Part shown: positions 11,575 to 21,488 of the stretch, piece after piece
Numbering within the stretch: the first letter of the stretch is position 1
How the letters are laid out: each line of letters starts with the position of its first letter
Notes under the pieces: model-generated
The model's database searches: none
The model's input: only the letters and a program-made list of their open reading frames with translations
Told to the model about the DNA's origin: nothing
Made by a program: the position numbers and the translations under genes
Source: Beroe forskalii
Taxonomy: Eukaryota > Ctenophora > Nuda > Beroida > Beroidae
DNA: 64,000 nucleotides
Assembly (NCBI GenBank): GCA_011033025.1
Contig: WFMF01000004.1
Span: 1,736,001 to 1,800,000, forward strand
Reading direction: 5' to 3'

Positions 11575-13312
11575 TGGGGTGGGATCAGGTGGCTGAGGAG
11601 GGGTGGGAGCAGGTGGCTGAGGAGGGTGCTAGCAGGTGGCTGAGGAGGGGTGGGAGCAGGTGGCTGAGGAGGGGTGGTAACAGGTGGCTGAGGAGGGGTG
11701 GGAGCAGGTGACTGAGGAGGGGTGGGAGCAGGTGACTGAGGAGGGGTGGGAGCAGGTGACTGAGGAGGGGTGGTAGCAGGTGACTGAGGAGGGGTGGGAG
11801 CAGGTGACTGAGGAGGGGTGGGAGCAGGTGACTGAGGAGGGGTGGTAGCAGGTGACTGAGGAGGGGTGGGAGCAGGTGACTGAGGAGGGGTGGGAATAGG
11901 TGGCTGAGGAGGGGTGGGGCAGGTGGCTGAGGAGGGGTGGTAGCAGGTGGCTGAGGAGGGTTGGAAGCAGGTGACTGAGGAGGGGTGGTAGCAGGTGGCT
12001 GAGGAGGGGTGGGAGCAGGTGGCTGAGGAGGGTGCTAGCAGGTGGCTGAGGAGGGGTGGGAGCGGGTGACTGAGGAGGGGTGGGAGCAGGTGACTGAGGA
12101 GGGGTGGGAGCAGGTGACTGAGAAGGGCTGGGAGCAGTTGACTGAGGAGGAGTGGGAGCAGGTGACTGATGAGGGGTGGTAGCAGGTGGCTGAGGAAGGG
12201 TGGGAGCAGGTGACTGAAGAGGCCAAGAGGGGTGGGAGCAGGTGACTGAGAAGGGCTGGGAGCAGGTGACTGAGGAGGGGTGGAGCAGGTGACTGCGGAG
12301 GGTGGGAGCAGGTGACTGAGGAGGGGTGGGAGCAGGTGGCTGAGGAGGGTGGGAGGTGACTGAGGAGGGGTGGGAGCAGGTGGCTGAGGAGGGGTGGGTG
12401 GGTGACTGAGGAGGAGTGGTAGCAGGTGGCTGAGGGGTGGAAGCAGGTGACTGAGGAGGGGTGGGAGCAGGTGGCTGAGGAGGGGTGGTAGCAGGTGACT
12501 GAGGAAGGGTGGGAGCAGGTGGCTGAGGAGGGGTGGGAGCAGGTGGCTGAGGAGGGGTGGGAGCAGGTGACTGAGGAGGGGTGGGAGGAGGTGACTGAGG
12601 AGGGGTGGTAGCAGGAGGCTGAGGAGGGGTGGGAGCAGGTGACTGAGGAGGGGTGGGAGCAGGTGACTGAGGAGGGGTGGTAGCAGGTGGTTAAGGAGGG
12701 GTGGGAGCAGGTGACTGAGGAGGGGTGGGAGCAGGTGGCTGAGGAGGGGTGGGAGCAGGTGACTGAGGAGGGGTGGTAGCAGGTGGTTGGAGGGGTGGGG
12801 CAGGTGGCTGAGGAGGGTGGAGCAGGTGGCTGAGGAGGGGTGGGAGCAGGTGACTGAGGAGGGGTGGGAGCAGGTGGCTGAGGAAGGTAGGGAGCAGGTG
12901 ACTGAGGAGGGGTGGGAGCAGGTGGCTGAGGAGGGGTGGGAGCAGTTGACTGAGGAGGGGTGGTAGCAGGTGGCTGAGGAGGGGTGGTAACAGGTGATTG
13001 AGGAGGGGTGGTAGCAGGTGGCTGAGGAGAGGTGGGAGCAGGTGGCTCATGAGGAGGGGTGGGAGCAGGTGACTGAGGAGGGGTGGTAGCAGGTGACTGA
13101 GGAGGGGTGCTAGCAGATGACTGAGGAGGGGTGGGAGCAGGGCTGAGGAGGGGGTGGGGGAGCAGGTGACTGAGGAGGGGTGGGAGCAGGTGGCTGAGGA
13201 GGGGTGGGAGCAGGTGGCTGAGGAGGGGTGGGAGCAGGTGGCTGAGGAGAGGTGGAAGCAGGTGGCTGAGGAGGGGTGGGAGCAGGTGGCTGAGGAGGGG
13301 TAGGTAGGTAGG
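11575..13312. repeat. 1.7-kb minisatellite, 24-bp unit GAGGAGGGGTGGGAGCAGGTGACT type
   Basis: About seventy copies of a 24-bp unit (GAGGGGTGGGAGCAGGTGAC core) alternating between TGACTGAG and TGGCTGAG variants. Because 24 is a multiple of three, all three minus-strand frames stay open for hundreds of codons and give Pro-rich, Ser/His-rich or Leu/Pro-rich eight-residue repeats. There is no start context, signal peptide or non-repeat coding sequence, so I treat it as satellite DNA. Its right edge decays into GTAGGTAGGTAG at 13300-13315. Confidence 0.9.
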
Positions 13313-14199
13313 TAGGTAAAGTGCGCTTCGCTGGAGGCGTGAGTGCCATGACATGGCCCCTCATAGTCTGAGGGCAACGGTCGCGGTTTTGGCTGATATG
13401 TTGGCACAACTAATAGTCTATATAGTAGAGGACAGATATCTATATAGAATATTGTTCGCTTAACTATATTCTCCAATTGGGTAATAGACCCCAATGGCCC
13501 CAACTCAAGCAGTTATCTGTCTGTTCAACTTGAGCCGAAAACATACGGTTTGCTTCTTTTTGAGGCGATGAAGCAACCAAATATTCTCCTCCCGTTCTCC
13601 TTTATCTGGACAAGAAACGGGAAAGAGTGTCCTGAATCATGTTAGTATTCTGGGGCGAACAGAGGGACATCCCGTGATTTGGTTTGGATTTATTTTGGGG
13701 TTTTTGTTTTGATTATCCCCACAAGCGTGGCTTAGCATATTATTATTAAGTTATTTCTTGTTTCCCTTTCATTTTTGATGATTCATGGCTTACTTAATCA
13801 AAGATTCCGTCAATACTTCCATATTTTTCAGCTGATGTTTTAGAGTTTACTGTATTATGAGTTACCTTGCCTTTTCTCCTGCTAATTTATGATTTTTGCA
13901 GTTTGCAGATTACATAAGTACACATAAACAGTCGGGTGTTTTATTGATGTACTCTCATGTGGGTTCAACTTTCATACAAAAATTATGTCTAACAAGCCTG
14001 TTGAGCCTACAAATACAGCTACACAGCACTTCGTTTGCAAATTCTAAACTTAATTCAAACTTGATATTTTCTCTAAAGGTGATAGTGTTTTAAGGGTTTC
14101 AATGCCCGAAATTTTTTTTTTATTAACCACTGGTTTCAGGGCAGTAGTTAGTTTAAAACTAACCATCATGAACTCAGATTAGATCCTTACTGTACGACA
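13313..14199. other. no recognisable gene
   Basis: AT-rich sequence with only short open frames. There are no splice-flanked coding blocks, no RNA gene and no clear repeat. Confidence 0.5.
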
Positions 14200-14205
14200 T
14201 TATTA

Positions 14206-14254
<49 letters not shown>

Positions 14255-14255
14255 C

Positions 14256-14304
<49 letters not shown>

Positions 14305-14414
14305 AATTGATTGATTGATTGATTGATTGATTGATGGATGGATGATGGATGGATGGATGGATACCGTTGATTGATTGGATGAATTAGATTGATTGATTGA
14401 CGATTGATTGATTG
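14200..14414. repeat. (TTGA)n tetranucleotide microsatellite
   Basis: Nearly pure TTGA/ATTG repeat with a GGAT interlude near 14335-14362. The Ser-Ile-Asn-Gln open frames read on the minus strand are artefacts of the repeat. Low-complexity A/T sequence continues to the assembly gap. Confidence 0.95.
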
Positions 14415-14697
14415 AATGGACCCGATTGCGACAAATGTTAGTAAAACAGCCAAGATTTAGATTCCGTTCAACTAAGTTAGTGTGCAATGTTTTTTATCTA
14501 GAAAATTTAAAAAACAAAATCTGGCAAAAATGGTCCCAATATTAAAAATTTGGGGGAAATTTGAATTTTTAATTTTAAATTTTTAATACAATTTTTTAAA
14601 AAATTTGAATTTGGTTGAAATAAATTTTGGGGTGGGTTTTTTTTTTTTTTGTTTTAAAAAATGTGCGACCCTTTTCAAGTATATGTCGTAGTAAACA

Positions 14698-14797
14698 NNN
14701 NNNNNNNNNNNNNNNNNNNNNNNNNNNNNNNNNNNNNNNNNNNNNNNNNNNNNNNNNNNNNNNNNNNNNNNNNNNNNNNNNNNNNNNNNNNNNNNNN
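14698..14797. other. assembly gap (100 N)
   Basis: Exactly one hundred N, the conventional placeholder for a gap of unknown size. Sequence order across it depends on scaffolding. Confidence 1.
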
Positions 14798-15240
14798 TTG
14801 ATTCATATTAAAATCCTATGTAAATATTTCGTAATTTCCCTACGTTGCACCTCTACCCCCAGTAACAAAAAATTGCATCAATGACTTCGTTCAATTTATT
14901 GTACGTCCAACTGAATATATACGTCCAATTTAAGAGAAAACCCAACGGGTTTTCTCGTTTGATATAATTTGAACTTTTGTGTCAGTTGTTTATCAAATGC
15001 TTGGTAGTAGCGTGCTTCGTTTTTGTTTTCGACAAGTATCAAACTTTCATAGATATTTGAGTCCTGCATACCCGTTGAAGTGACCTATGTTTGCTCCATC
15101 CGTGCTATTTAGACCTCAACTTTCACATTTGATCATCTTACTTCTGAATTTATTTGTTGGATTGACCTTTACACGATGATGATGTCACATTTTATTATTT
15201 TAGCTTTTACGGAATTACTCGCTTCGATCATGAAGTTATC

Positions 15241-15316
15241 TAACAGGCTTATTAGTTTATTGTTACTTTTAGTTATCTAAGTTCTAACAGGCTTATTAGT
15301 TTATTGTTACTTTTAG
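15241..15316. repeat. 32-bp direct duplication
   Basis: TAACAGGCTTATTAGTTTAT plus twelve more bases occurs at 15241-15272 and again at 15285-15316. It is a recent local duplication. A hairpin GAGAAAACCC-AAC-GGGTTTTCTC lies upstream near 14934. Confidence 0.85.
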
Positions 15317-15694
15317 TGAGCCGGCACTGAGCCGTACCGCAAATAATCCAAAAAATTGAGTCCCCAGCTCCCCAGACTTAAAAAAATAGCCAAAATGTGT
15401 AATCCACGGAGTCAAGACTCAAATTCCCGTAATCCGAAACTCAATGTGCGGCAAGCCGAGACTCAATGCGCGGCAAGCCGAGACTCATAATCCAGTAATC
15501 CGGTACTTAAGTCGGTGATCCAAACGACTGAGCCAATGAGCCATTATAATGAGCCAATGATCCGAGACTCGCTGAAATCCAAGCCATGAGCCAGAGACTC
15601 ACGGCTTGGATCGTGTTTATGAATACAAAATTTTTGACTTACTTTTTTGAGTCTCGGATTTGAGTCTCTGGCTTAAGTCTCAGACTCATTCTTA

Positions 15695-16312
15695 TGAATA
15701 ACCCCTGTCGAGTCGAGTCCCCGATTCGAGTCCCCGAGTCGAGTCGTCGAGTCTAGTCGATTCGTCGAGTCGTCGAGTCGAGTCGATTCGTCGTTTCGTC
15801 GAGTCGATTCGTCGAGTCGTCGAGTCGTCAAATCGAGTCGTCAAGTCGAGTCGTCGAGTCCCGAGTCGTCGAGTCGAGTCGAGTCGAGTCGAGTCGAGTC
15901 GTCGAGTCGTCGAGTCGAGTCGTCGAGTCGTCAAGTCGTCGAGTCGTCGAGTCGTCGAGTCGAGTCAAGTCGTCGAGTCAAGTCGTCGAGTCGAGTCGTC
16001 GAGTCGAGTCGTCGAGTCGAGTCGTCGAGTCGAGTCGAGTCGTCGAGTCGAGTCGTCGAGTCGAGTCGTCGAGTCGAGTCGTCGAGTCGAGTCGTCGAGT
16101 CGAGTCGTCGAGTCGTCGAGTCGAGTCGTCTAGTCGAGTCGTCGAGTTGAGTCGAGTCGTCGAGTCCAGTCGTCGAGTCGAGTCGAGTCGCCGAGTCGAG
16201 TCGTTGTGTCGTCGAGTCGTCGAGTCGTCGTGTCGTCGAGTCGAGTCAAGTCAAGTCGTCGAGTCGTTGTGTCGTTACTTGAGTCGTCGAGTTGAGTCGA
16301 GTCGGGCTACTT
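15695..16312. repeat. GTCGA-based minisatellite
   Basis: A dense array of GAGTCGTC and GAGTCGA in higher-order 8- and 13-bp units. The flank 15400-15690 contains many GAGACTCA / GAGTCTC motifs, which suggests the array grew from them. Open frames here (Arg/Ser-rich) are repeat artefacts. Confidence 0.95.
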
Positions 16313-17019
16313 CGATACTGACCTTCTTGGATACTGCCATTACCGGTAATCTTCACCGTGGACTTGTAATTGAAATTGAAGGATGCGAAACAATGGACCT
16401 GATAAAGCGGTGATAAGGATTGATAAAAAGGCAGGGGATTATGCTCGTCCTTGGACTTGAATTTGAAATTGAAGGAAGCGAAACAATGGACCTAATAAGC
16501 ATTGTAAAAGGTTATTTTGGCTGCCGACACGGAACTGACAGGTGTGAGAGGATGGGTCCGAAAAAGCGGTGATAAGCTGTACTTGTAATTCTGGTAAATC
16601 ACAGTATAATGCAGCAGAAAATGCCAGTTATTATACCTGGTATTCTCCCACTTTGCATTAGAACGGTCCCAAAAGATGAAAAACGGTAACTTCATTCCCC
16701 AGTCCTGGATCGGGATGATGCAGCTTGTTACCAAGGAAAAACCGTCGAGTACTCGACTCTCCGTATGAGGCTATAACGAGCTGATATGATATTATGATGA
16801 CGTGTTTAATCTGAAAAATATGAATGCTTAAATTTACATACACAGTAGGTATGTATTGCTAAGTGCAACTTTGTGTACATCAACACATCATCTGTTCAAA
16901 ATATGAAATAGAAAATTTTCAGGAGTCCAGTTAGAACACATTTTGTACAGATGTGAATCAAGGTCAGGGTGGGGCTGCTATGTGTAACTTAATTAGTTTA
17001 GAGTGTACATGTTATCATA
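16313..17019. other. no gene; one short diverged duplication
   Basis: The block ACTTGTAATTGAAATTGAAG...GCGAAACAATGGACCT at about 16361-16402 is repeated with changes at about 16455-16495. Nothing else is recognisable. Confidence 0.5.
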
Positions 17020-17435
17020 ACATACGGCGAATATTTTATTAACACGGCGAAATATTTTCTAAGGCGAATATTTTCCGAACACGGCGAAATATTCTCTAAG
17101 AATAAATATGAAACCCAGTAGGCGAATACTTTCCAAACACGGCGAATTATTCTCTAAGAATGAATGTGTTACCCAGTAAGCGAATATTTTCCTAACATGG
17201 CGAAATAGAGTCTACGAAGATTGTTTATAAAACAGGCGAATAATTGCTTAGCATTGCGTGTGTTTACAAACATGCGACCACTTTGGCGAATATAATGCTA
17301 GTGTGGCGAATATTACCCTGCACTTTACACGCATTCTTAGAAAGTTAACGCATAGGGTGTGGCCTGTGGCGAATATCATCTTAACAATGCGATCATTTTT
17401 ATAGTGTGGCGAATTCAATACCTAGTGTGGCGTTG
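17020..17435. repeat. cluster of irregularly spaced GGCGAATATT motifs
   Basis: About fourteen close variants of CGGCGAATATTTTC or CGGCGAAATATTCT on the same strand within 415 bases. Early copies form pairs about 18 bases apart in a unit of roughly 60, with AAGAATGAATGT-type spacers; later copies are isolated. There is no coding frame. It may be a decaying satellite or a clustered protein-binding site. Confidence 0.75.
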
Positions 17436-17619
17436 TTCTAGAAAATTTCTGCATACTAAAATATTACTGTAATGGCTAAACATACCTTTCTTTGCCATAG
17501 TTCTTTGCTGATCTAGAAAAAGGAATATGATTTTAATCACAAATATAACAAAATTTAACTTATAATTCAGGTATATAGGTTCGAAGGCAGACTGGAGGAA
17601 CAACCCAACATCAAGCCAA

Positions 17620-17775
17620 AATATGGAAGTGGAAGTTTAAATGGAAGTGGAAGATCAGAGCAGAAAGCGCAAGTGGCAGTGGAAGTGGCAGTTTTCTTTT
17701 GGCTCTGATCTTCCACTTCCAATTTCCACTTGTTCTCTGCTCTGATCTTCCACTCTTACTTCCACTTCTTGACTT
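17620..17775. repeat. imperfect inverted repeat (GAAGTGGAAGATCAGAGCA)
   Basis: GAAGTGGAAGATCAGAGCA near 17644 and its reverse complement twice further on (near 17700 and 17740) flank a short centre, forming a hairpin-like repeat with GGAAGTGGAAG tracts. Non-coding. Confidence 0.65.
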
Positions 17776-18061
17776 TTTGGCATTTTCCAGTCAACTGGTA
17801 TGAGATACAAATTGATTTAATGTCAGAAAAGTCACAAAAAATGGGGTATGCCCTTTTGTCAAACCTATATAAGTCTATATGGGAACAAAAACTATTAATG
17901 CCTTGAGACTTGAGTTCAGCTGTGCCTATATTTTTGGCAATGAGAAGCTTTGTAGGTACTTAGTTGAACAATGTTCACAGAAATTCTAATTTTGCAATGA
18001 TTTGAGCAAAATAAATGCCTTATAGTTAAAAGAGCTAGTAAAGAGGCGTCCCACTTGTATT

Positions 18062-18392
18062 GGGCCATCCATAAATGACATCCACGAAGAGGGGGAGGGG
18101 GAGTCTGGCCAAATGTGTACATCTGCATTTATAAAAATTTTGGTTGATTTCAGAATTTTTCAGAATTTTGACTTTGACTTTTGACATTGAGTCAAATAAT
18201 TTTAAGTTGATTTTGTCGCCATATTTGAGAAAACAGGCATAAAAAGTGACAACCCAAAAGATTTGGAATGAAAATGTGGGCATCTGGAGGGGGAAGGGGT
18301 GGGGGTTATTTCAGGTTGCCGACGTTTGTGGATAAGGGGGAGGTAGGGTATCCAATTGCCAAAATTTTGCAGATGTCGTTTATGGATGGCTC
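18062..18392. mobile_element. MITE-like element with CCATCCATAAATGAC termini
   Basis: The left end CCATCCATAAATGACATC (18065) and the right end GATGTCGTTTATGGATGG (18372-18389) are inverted, with G-rich subterminal tracts on both sides and no ORF. A diverged partial copy of the right end (GATGTGGTTTATTGATGGCT) lies near 18480. Confidence 0.7.
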
Positions 18393-18577
18393 ATTAGAGA
18401 CTTAGAGACAGTTGACATGTCAAGTTAAAAGTATAACTCTTGAAATTGTAGGTGTCTCCAATTGACGACATTTTTCGGATGTGGTTTATTGATGGCTCAT
18501 TTGAGACTTAGAGGCAGTTGACATAATAAGTAATCAATTTTATACCCCATCTAGCTACAAAGATGACTGTATTTGTT

Positions 18578-19970
18578 TTGCTAAACACAAATATCCCTGT
18601 TTGGCTCGCACGCCGCATGGGGCACTTCCCCAGCACAGGGAAAAGCCTGGCACATACACACACCTATGTGGGCTTAGGAAGTATTTGTTATACAAAGAAG
18701 ACATTTAGCTTAATCATGTTTATAATACTACATCAGGTTTATCAGTTACAAAATAAATGAAATAACATAAATATTTTGATGAAACTATAATATATAATAT
18801 AATATACAATATAACATTTTTGACATGATATCAACTCGAATATTCAACCCAGTCTCCAGAACTACATCAACACTCTCATCCAAATATTACACTGACAAGT
18901 ATAGCATTACAATGCTGAATTTAAGGCAGATTTGGTACATTTCTAAGTTTAGTCATGGTACAATTGCTAAAGTGCGAGACATATTTTGATTTTGTAATTT
19001 TGTAGGCACACAAACTAGTTAATTACTTTACAATATCAAAATATATCGAGCCATACAATCAATTACAATCATAATGAATTTATAAACATACCAAACCTGC
19101 TTGCCGTTGTCCTACGTTGTAGGACCTATTTTGCGCGCGCTTGTCAGGCGTTGCCTTGCCGTACGCGAAGCGGCTGGCGTCAGCGCGGCGCTGATTCTCG
19201 AGAGGGTCTGTCAACGTCAGACAAGCGTTGCCTGACCCCCTAAAATTTGAAATAATGGGTCTGACGACGTCAGACAAGCGCGCGAGTTTAAAGAAAAGAC
19301 GCGCGCTCGAACAAACAGGGACACATTTGTAGGATGTTACCTTACCCTCCGCCGCGCACACAAGATTTTCCGCAACACGACCCTCCAAATTTCCGAGTGT
19401 TGCGCGCTAGGGATGGGAGAAATCCATCAAGGGTTGCTAAACACGTATATCCCTGTCTGCGTTGCGCGGCGCGCTTCCCCAGTAGCGCGGCGCGCGTACG
19501 CACACCTATGCGGGCTTAGGAACATCAAGGGACACATATACATATCATGTGGCAACCACGCGAGAAAGAGGGCTTTGGTTTACTGGTTAGAGTAAATTGA
19601 TAATGACCGACCGTCAAAACGTGGAACGTTGCCCGGGTCGCGCGCGCGCGGGGTAGTGTAACATCGCATTTTGCTAATTGTCGTACGATGTATGACCGGC
19701 GAAGCGGCGGCGGCGCTGATTCTCGAGAGGGTCTGTCAACGTCAGACAACTTGCTAAACACGTATACCCCTGATTCAGTTTGCGTTGCCATGAGGCCATA
19801 TCGCACCAACAGCAATATTGTCGTGACCCAAATCAAAATAAATAAGATTAGTTGTAGTTGCACGTGCACATTGTCAGACGTTGTCACTGTCAGTCATCAC
19901 TGTCTGACCCTTGTGTGACGTTGACAGACCCTTTCGAGAATCAGCGCCGCGGCTGGCGCGTCAGCGGCTA
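18578..19970. other. gene-free region with short dispersed repeats
   Basis: A block of about 100 bp, from GCTAAACAC..TATCCCTGT to CACACCTATG..GGCTTAGGAA, occurs at 18578-18680 and 19437-19521. GTCTGTCAACGTCAGACAA motifs occur near 19207 and 19732 and match the palindrome at 35.9 kb. CpG-rich GCGCGCG runs are frequent. No gene seen. Confidence 0.5.
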
Positions 19971-20200
19971 GTGTCCCATATAACTCTGGGCTCTTCATTA
20001 TCTATGATAATGACGTCACTCAGAAAAATACATTTAAGCGCACCTAGCGCTTTTAGGGTTAAGGTTAGGGTGAGGATTATGGTCAGGATTTGTTAGGGTT
20101 AGGGTAAGGATTAAGGTTATGGTTTTGGTTAGGGCTATAATTAGGTTTAGGATACAGAAAAATTGACGTTTAGATCTGTGACGTCACTCAGCCAGAGTTG
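19970..20200. mobile_element. telomere-like MITE, copy 1
   Basis: Starts GTGTCCCATATAAC, then TTCATTATCTATGATAATGA and CGTCACTCAG. The interior has degenerate TTAGGG/GGTTAGGG units, and it ends GATCTGTGACGTCACTCAGC. The same arrangement occurs at 22165, 48023 and 57112, which shows a MITE family and not a telomere remnant. Confidence 0.75.
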
Positions 20201-20271
20201 CGCGGGTACGAACACCCATAGGAGTTCGTCTGTCGTCCCGCACCTGTTATAAAAGTTTAAACGTTATTGTT

Positions 20272-21232
20272 AGGGATCGTTCACATTACACATACCTTAT
20301 TGGCCTTTATTTAGCCGGCCTTTTTTAACCGGCCTTTTTTTAACCGGCCCCATGGACAAAAATCAAATCATTTTTGAACCGTTTTAACCGGCCCCTTGGA
20401 CAAAAAATTTTTCTGGTGGTTGCCAGATCAAGGATTTTTTGCTCTAAAATGGCCAATAAAACCCCTGTATACTAGATAAATTGCATCAAAAGACCCCAAT
20501 CCCGGTCTAATATTATTATTTAGGTCATGATCGTGTTATGCAATGACGTTCCAGTGAATTTTACACTATATTAGCCGACTCATAAAAGTTTCATTTGACC
20601 TAAATTAACTGGCCTTTAATTTGACCGGCCCCTCTTTAACCGGCCTTTTTTTTAACCGGCCCTTTGGACAAAAATCTCAAGGTCGTTTTTGTCCTTAAGG
20701 GCCGGTTAAATAAAGGCCAATAAGGTAATAGTATTATGTGTATTACTAATACACATATTACGTAATGGCGTAATCACCTAGGGGAGGGTTTTTTTTCAAT
20801 TTCAAATGATTACGTTTGATTACGGGGAGGGGGAGGGGATTTTGGTGGTTGATTACGTAATACTAATCAGAATATCCAATTTTCGACACAATTTTTGCCA
20901 CAAATTCTCGGTTTTTTAGCAACATTTTCAATTGTTTTTTGAAAAGCACCATCTTGTCTTCAGCAACATTTTTCAAAAATTACCTCAATGGTTTCAAAAT
21001 TTTTTTCCAAAATGTGAAACAATCAATATTTAAGCATTTACGCAGTCCATTTTGTTCAATGTCCTACTCAAGCAGGTGGATGGGGGGGGGGTTAAGCCAT
21101 GATTACGTAATATTCGCTTCAAGAGAGGGGGTTGGGCTTTGATTACGTTTGAATGTTTGATTGCGAGGGGGAGGGAGGGGGTTGAAAATCGAAATGGTCA
21201 AAAATTGATTACGTAATATGTGAACGATCCCT
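20272..21232. mobile_element. MITE with AGGGATCGTTCACATTA ends and TTA target duplication
   Basis: Left end AGGGATCGTTCACATTA at 20272-20288; right end TAATATGTGAACGATCCCT at 21214-21232. TTA flanks both GGG termini, matching the 3-bp TWA duplication typical of PIF/Harbinger elements. The interior has repeated GATTACGTAAT and G-runs and no transposase. A second element (20295-20725) is inserted near its left end. Confidence 0.75.
20295..20725. mobile_element. TA-flanked palindromic element (CCTTATTGGCCTTTATTTA ends), nested
   Basis: CCTTATTGGCCTTTATTTA at the left and its near-complement TAAATAAAGGCCAATAAGG at the right, with TA on both sides (20293-20294, 20726-20727) as in Tc1/mariner elements. 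The arms repeat TTTAACCGGCC several times. A stray fragment of the same family lies near 23540. Confidence 0.75.
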
Positions 21233-21488
21233 TACAATTACAGTTCCACGTTTTGTCGTAAAACTAAAAATTCACGATTGTCTGGTTTTCGGTGTTGGCC
21301 ATATCATTTTCTCAATCTGTTATCACTTTACACACTTAAACTTAAAGCTGTTCCACATAACAGGATAACTGAGATTGCGAACGTTTCATTTACAATTACA
21401 TTTTGATTTACAAATACACAAGGAGGTATATGAAGTAACCAAAAAAGTTGCTGAAATAATATAAATACGTAATATGCAAATTGCAAAA

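Noticed and set aside
12035-13503. Long Pro-rich or Ser/His-rich open frames of 270-439 codons
   Set aside because: They come from a 24-bp satellite that is open in all minus frames. No start context, signal peptide or unique coding sequence supports a gene.
14187-14487. Ser-Ile-Asn-Gln repeat proteins
   Set aside because: Pure translation of the TTGA microsatellite.
15692-16413. Arg/Ser/Thr-rich frames in the GTCGA array
   Set aside because: Repeat artefacts with no coding context.
17020-17435. CRISPR-like repeat array
   Set aside because: Spacing is irregular, the motifs are short and variable, there are no cas genes, and the genome is animal.
19970-20200. Interstitial telomere or chromosome end
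   Set aside because: The TTAGGG-like units are degenerate and lie inside a repeated MITE with inverted ends.
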